Source: Oscillospiraceae bacterium
Lineage (GTDB): Bacteria > Bacillota > Clostridia > Oscillospirales > Ruminococcaceae
Assembly (NCBI GenBank): GCA_022792755.1
Contig: JAAWBP010000047.1
Location: forward strand, 1 to 5,832
DNA: 5,832 nt
Direction: 5' to 3'
This document shows positions 5,284 through 5,832 of this stretch, one piece after another (within the stretch, counting starts at the first letter, position 1; the number at the start of each line of letters is the position of its first letter). The position numbers and the translations under genes are program-made. A model generated the notes under the pieces. It searched no databases and had not been told where the DNA came from. It was given only the letters and a program-made list of their open reading frames with translations.

Positions 5284-5318
5284 AGGAGGACACGCCAAAG
5301 AAAGCCATTTTAAGGAGG
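5284..5318 (+). promoter_or_regulatory. Twin GGAGG elements in the csrA leader: ribosome binding site and possible CsrA autoregulatory site
   Basis: AAGGAGG (5312-5318) is the csrA ribosome binding site, seven bases before the ATG. A second AGGAGGA (5284-5290) lies 28 bases upstream with no start codon behind it. CsrA proteins bind GGA motifs near ribosome binding sites and often two at once, so self-repression of translation is plausible. This is inferred from motif spacing only. Confidence 0.4.
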
Positions 5319-5325
5319 CTCGGCG

Positions 5326-5700
5326 ATGCTTTGTATTTCGATGAGGGCCGGTGAATATTTTACGATCGGCCAGGATGTGGTGGTACAGTTCGACCGTTTG
5401 AGCGGCGATCGCATCCATCTGATTATCAACGCGCCCCGGGAGGTTCCCATTGTGCGGGGCGAAGTGCTCGAACGGGAGGGCGGCAAACGGCCTGTCTGCG
5501 TGCGGAATATCTCCCCGCAGTATATCAGGCAGCTTCCCTGGAACCACAAAAAGAAGGAGGCACTGGCTGAACTCCGCCAGGCTCTCGCAGAGATGGAGGA
5601 CAGCCCGCAGACAGAAATTCTGCGTGAAAAGCTCAACATCATCTTCCCCGCGCCGCTGGAGGGCGGCGAAACCGTCCGGCCTGCCGGAACGGCGGTATAA
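5326..5700 (+). CDS. csrA: CsrA-family RNA-binding translational regulator with a long C-terminal extension
   Basis: CsrA dimers bind GGA motifs in mRNA leaders and usually block translation; in Bacillota the classic target is flagellin mRNA, with FliW as antagonist. Residues 1-50 match the family: MLCISMRAGEYFTIG aligns with MLVLSRKVGESIVIG, GDRIHLIINAPREVPIVRGEV (27-47) is strongly conserved, and the RNA-contacting R44 is kept. Two changes stand out. The usual R6 is M6 (R7 remains), and the protein is 124 residues long instead of about 60-80. The extra 70 residues include a charged, probably helical segment (about 73-106, NHKKKEALAELRQALAEMEDS onward) and a proline/glycine-rich tail, with no recognised domain. 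The start is fixed by AAGGAGG seven bases upstream. No promoter is evident in the 322 bases between tnpB and csrA, so read-through from the tnpB/guide RNA unit is possible. No fliW or flagellin gene is in view. Confidence 0.85.
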   Translation: MLCISMRAGEYFTIGQDVVVQFDRLSGDRIHLIINAPREVPIVRGEVLEREGGKRPVCVRNISPQYIRQLPWNHKKKEALAELRQALAEMEDSPQTEILREKLNIIFPAPLEGGETVRPAGTAV

Positions 5701-5832
5701 CATTTGGTTTCTCCCGACTGACGAGCCGGTGGAAATAGATCATCCGCGCTGGACGATTGCCGCGCCCAAGGCCACGGCGGGCAGATCGGAAAGCGTGAAA
5801 CAACCTGTGCTTCGGTAAAAGGATGCTCCGGG
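5701..5832. other. Unassigned 3' tail after csrA
   Basis: No complete gene or terminator is recognised. A plus-strand frame stays open to a TAA at 5816-5818 but only overlaps the end of csrA and has no start with a ribosome binding site. A minus-strand frame enters from the right edge and stops with TGA at 5742-5740; its 30 residues (SFYRSTGCFTLSDLPAVALG and so on) match nothing I recognise. Either could be chance. Confidence 0.3.

Noticed and set aside
5651..5692. GC-rich inverted repeats at the end of csrA as a terminator
   Set aside because: CGCCGC/GCGGCG (5651-5668) and CCGTCCGGC/GCCGGAACGG (5672-5692) can pair, but they lie inside the coding region and no T tract follows.
5176..5703. 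175-codon minus-strand open frame opposite csrA
   Set aside because: It is antisense to a clear CsrA homologue with a good ribosome binding site, and its translation resembles no family I know.

Overview
The window reads as a chromosomal segment of a Gram-positive anaerobe of the class Clostridia, probably in or near the Oscillospiraceae. This is inferred from the one-chain glycyl-tRNA synthetase, a GdhA whose catalytic residues sit at Clostridium symbiosum-like positions, strong AAGGAGG ribosome binding sites, sigma-A promoters with 17-base spacers, and moderately GC-rich genes separated by AT-rich gaps. It has not been checked by a search.

The left half is housekeeping. The 5' part of a glycyl-tRNA synthetase gene lies on the minus strand (1-676) with its promoter at 818-846. 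A 450-base intergenic region separates it from a divergent NADP-type glutamate dehydrogenase gene, gdhA (1131-2462), which has its own promoter and a strong terminator. Next is a tRNA-Pro(CGG) gene (2632-2708) behind a perfect-consensus promoter (TTGACA-17-TATAAT). Its long terminator hairpin begins inside the encoded CCA. An orphan palindrome and an orphan terminator follow.

The right half (about 2870-5832) is the accessory and most interesting part. A small serine recombinase gene (2934-3560, resolvase/invertase domain order) is followed by two 26-bp near-palindromes, 3618-3643 and 3733-3758, which are exact reverse complements of each other. Their size and layout (12-bp half-sites around a central AT) resemble invertase crossover sites. 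Each lies at the centre of a larger hairpin, and conceptually inverting the segment between them produces two ~56-bp direct repeats.

Then comes a full-length TnpB-family gene (3837-5003) in which all three expected RuvC acidic positions are changed (D to N, E to R, D to E) while the zinc finger and reading frame are intact. It therefore looks like a nuclease-dead, TldR-type RNA-guided regulator rather than an active transposon nuclease. Immediately downstream, 5068-5249 folds on paper into a compact multi-helix RNA, in the position expected for the TnpB guide RNA scaffold. The next ~16 bases are a candidate guide. This RNA lies directly upstream of, and probably within, the leader of a csrA homologue (5326-5700) that carries a long C-terminal extension and an altered RNA-binding face.

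Working hypothesis (inference): an exapted, catalytically dead TnpB, its guide RNA and a post-transcriptional regulator CsrA form a compact regulatory locus, with a serine recombinase and an inverted site pair just upstream as a possible DNA switch or relic. The target of the guide is not in this window.
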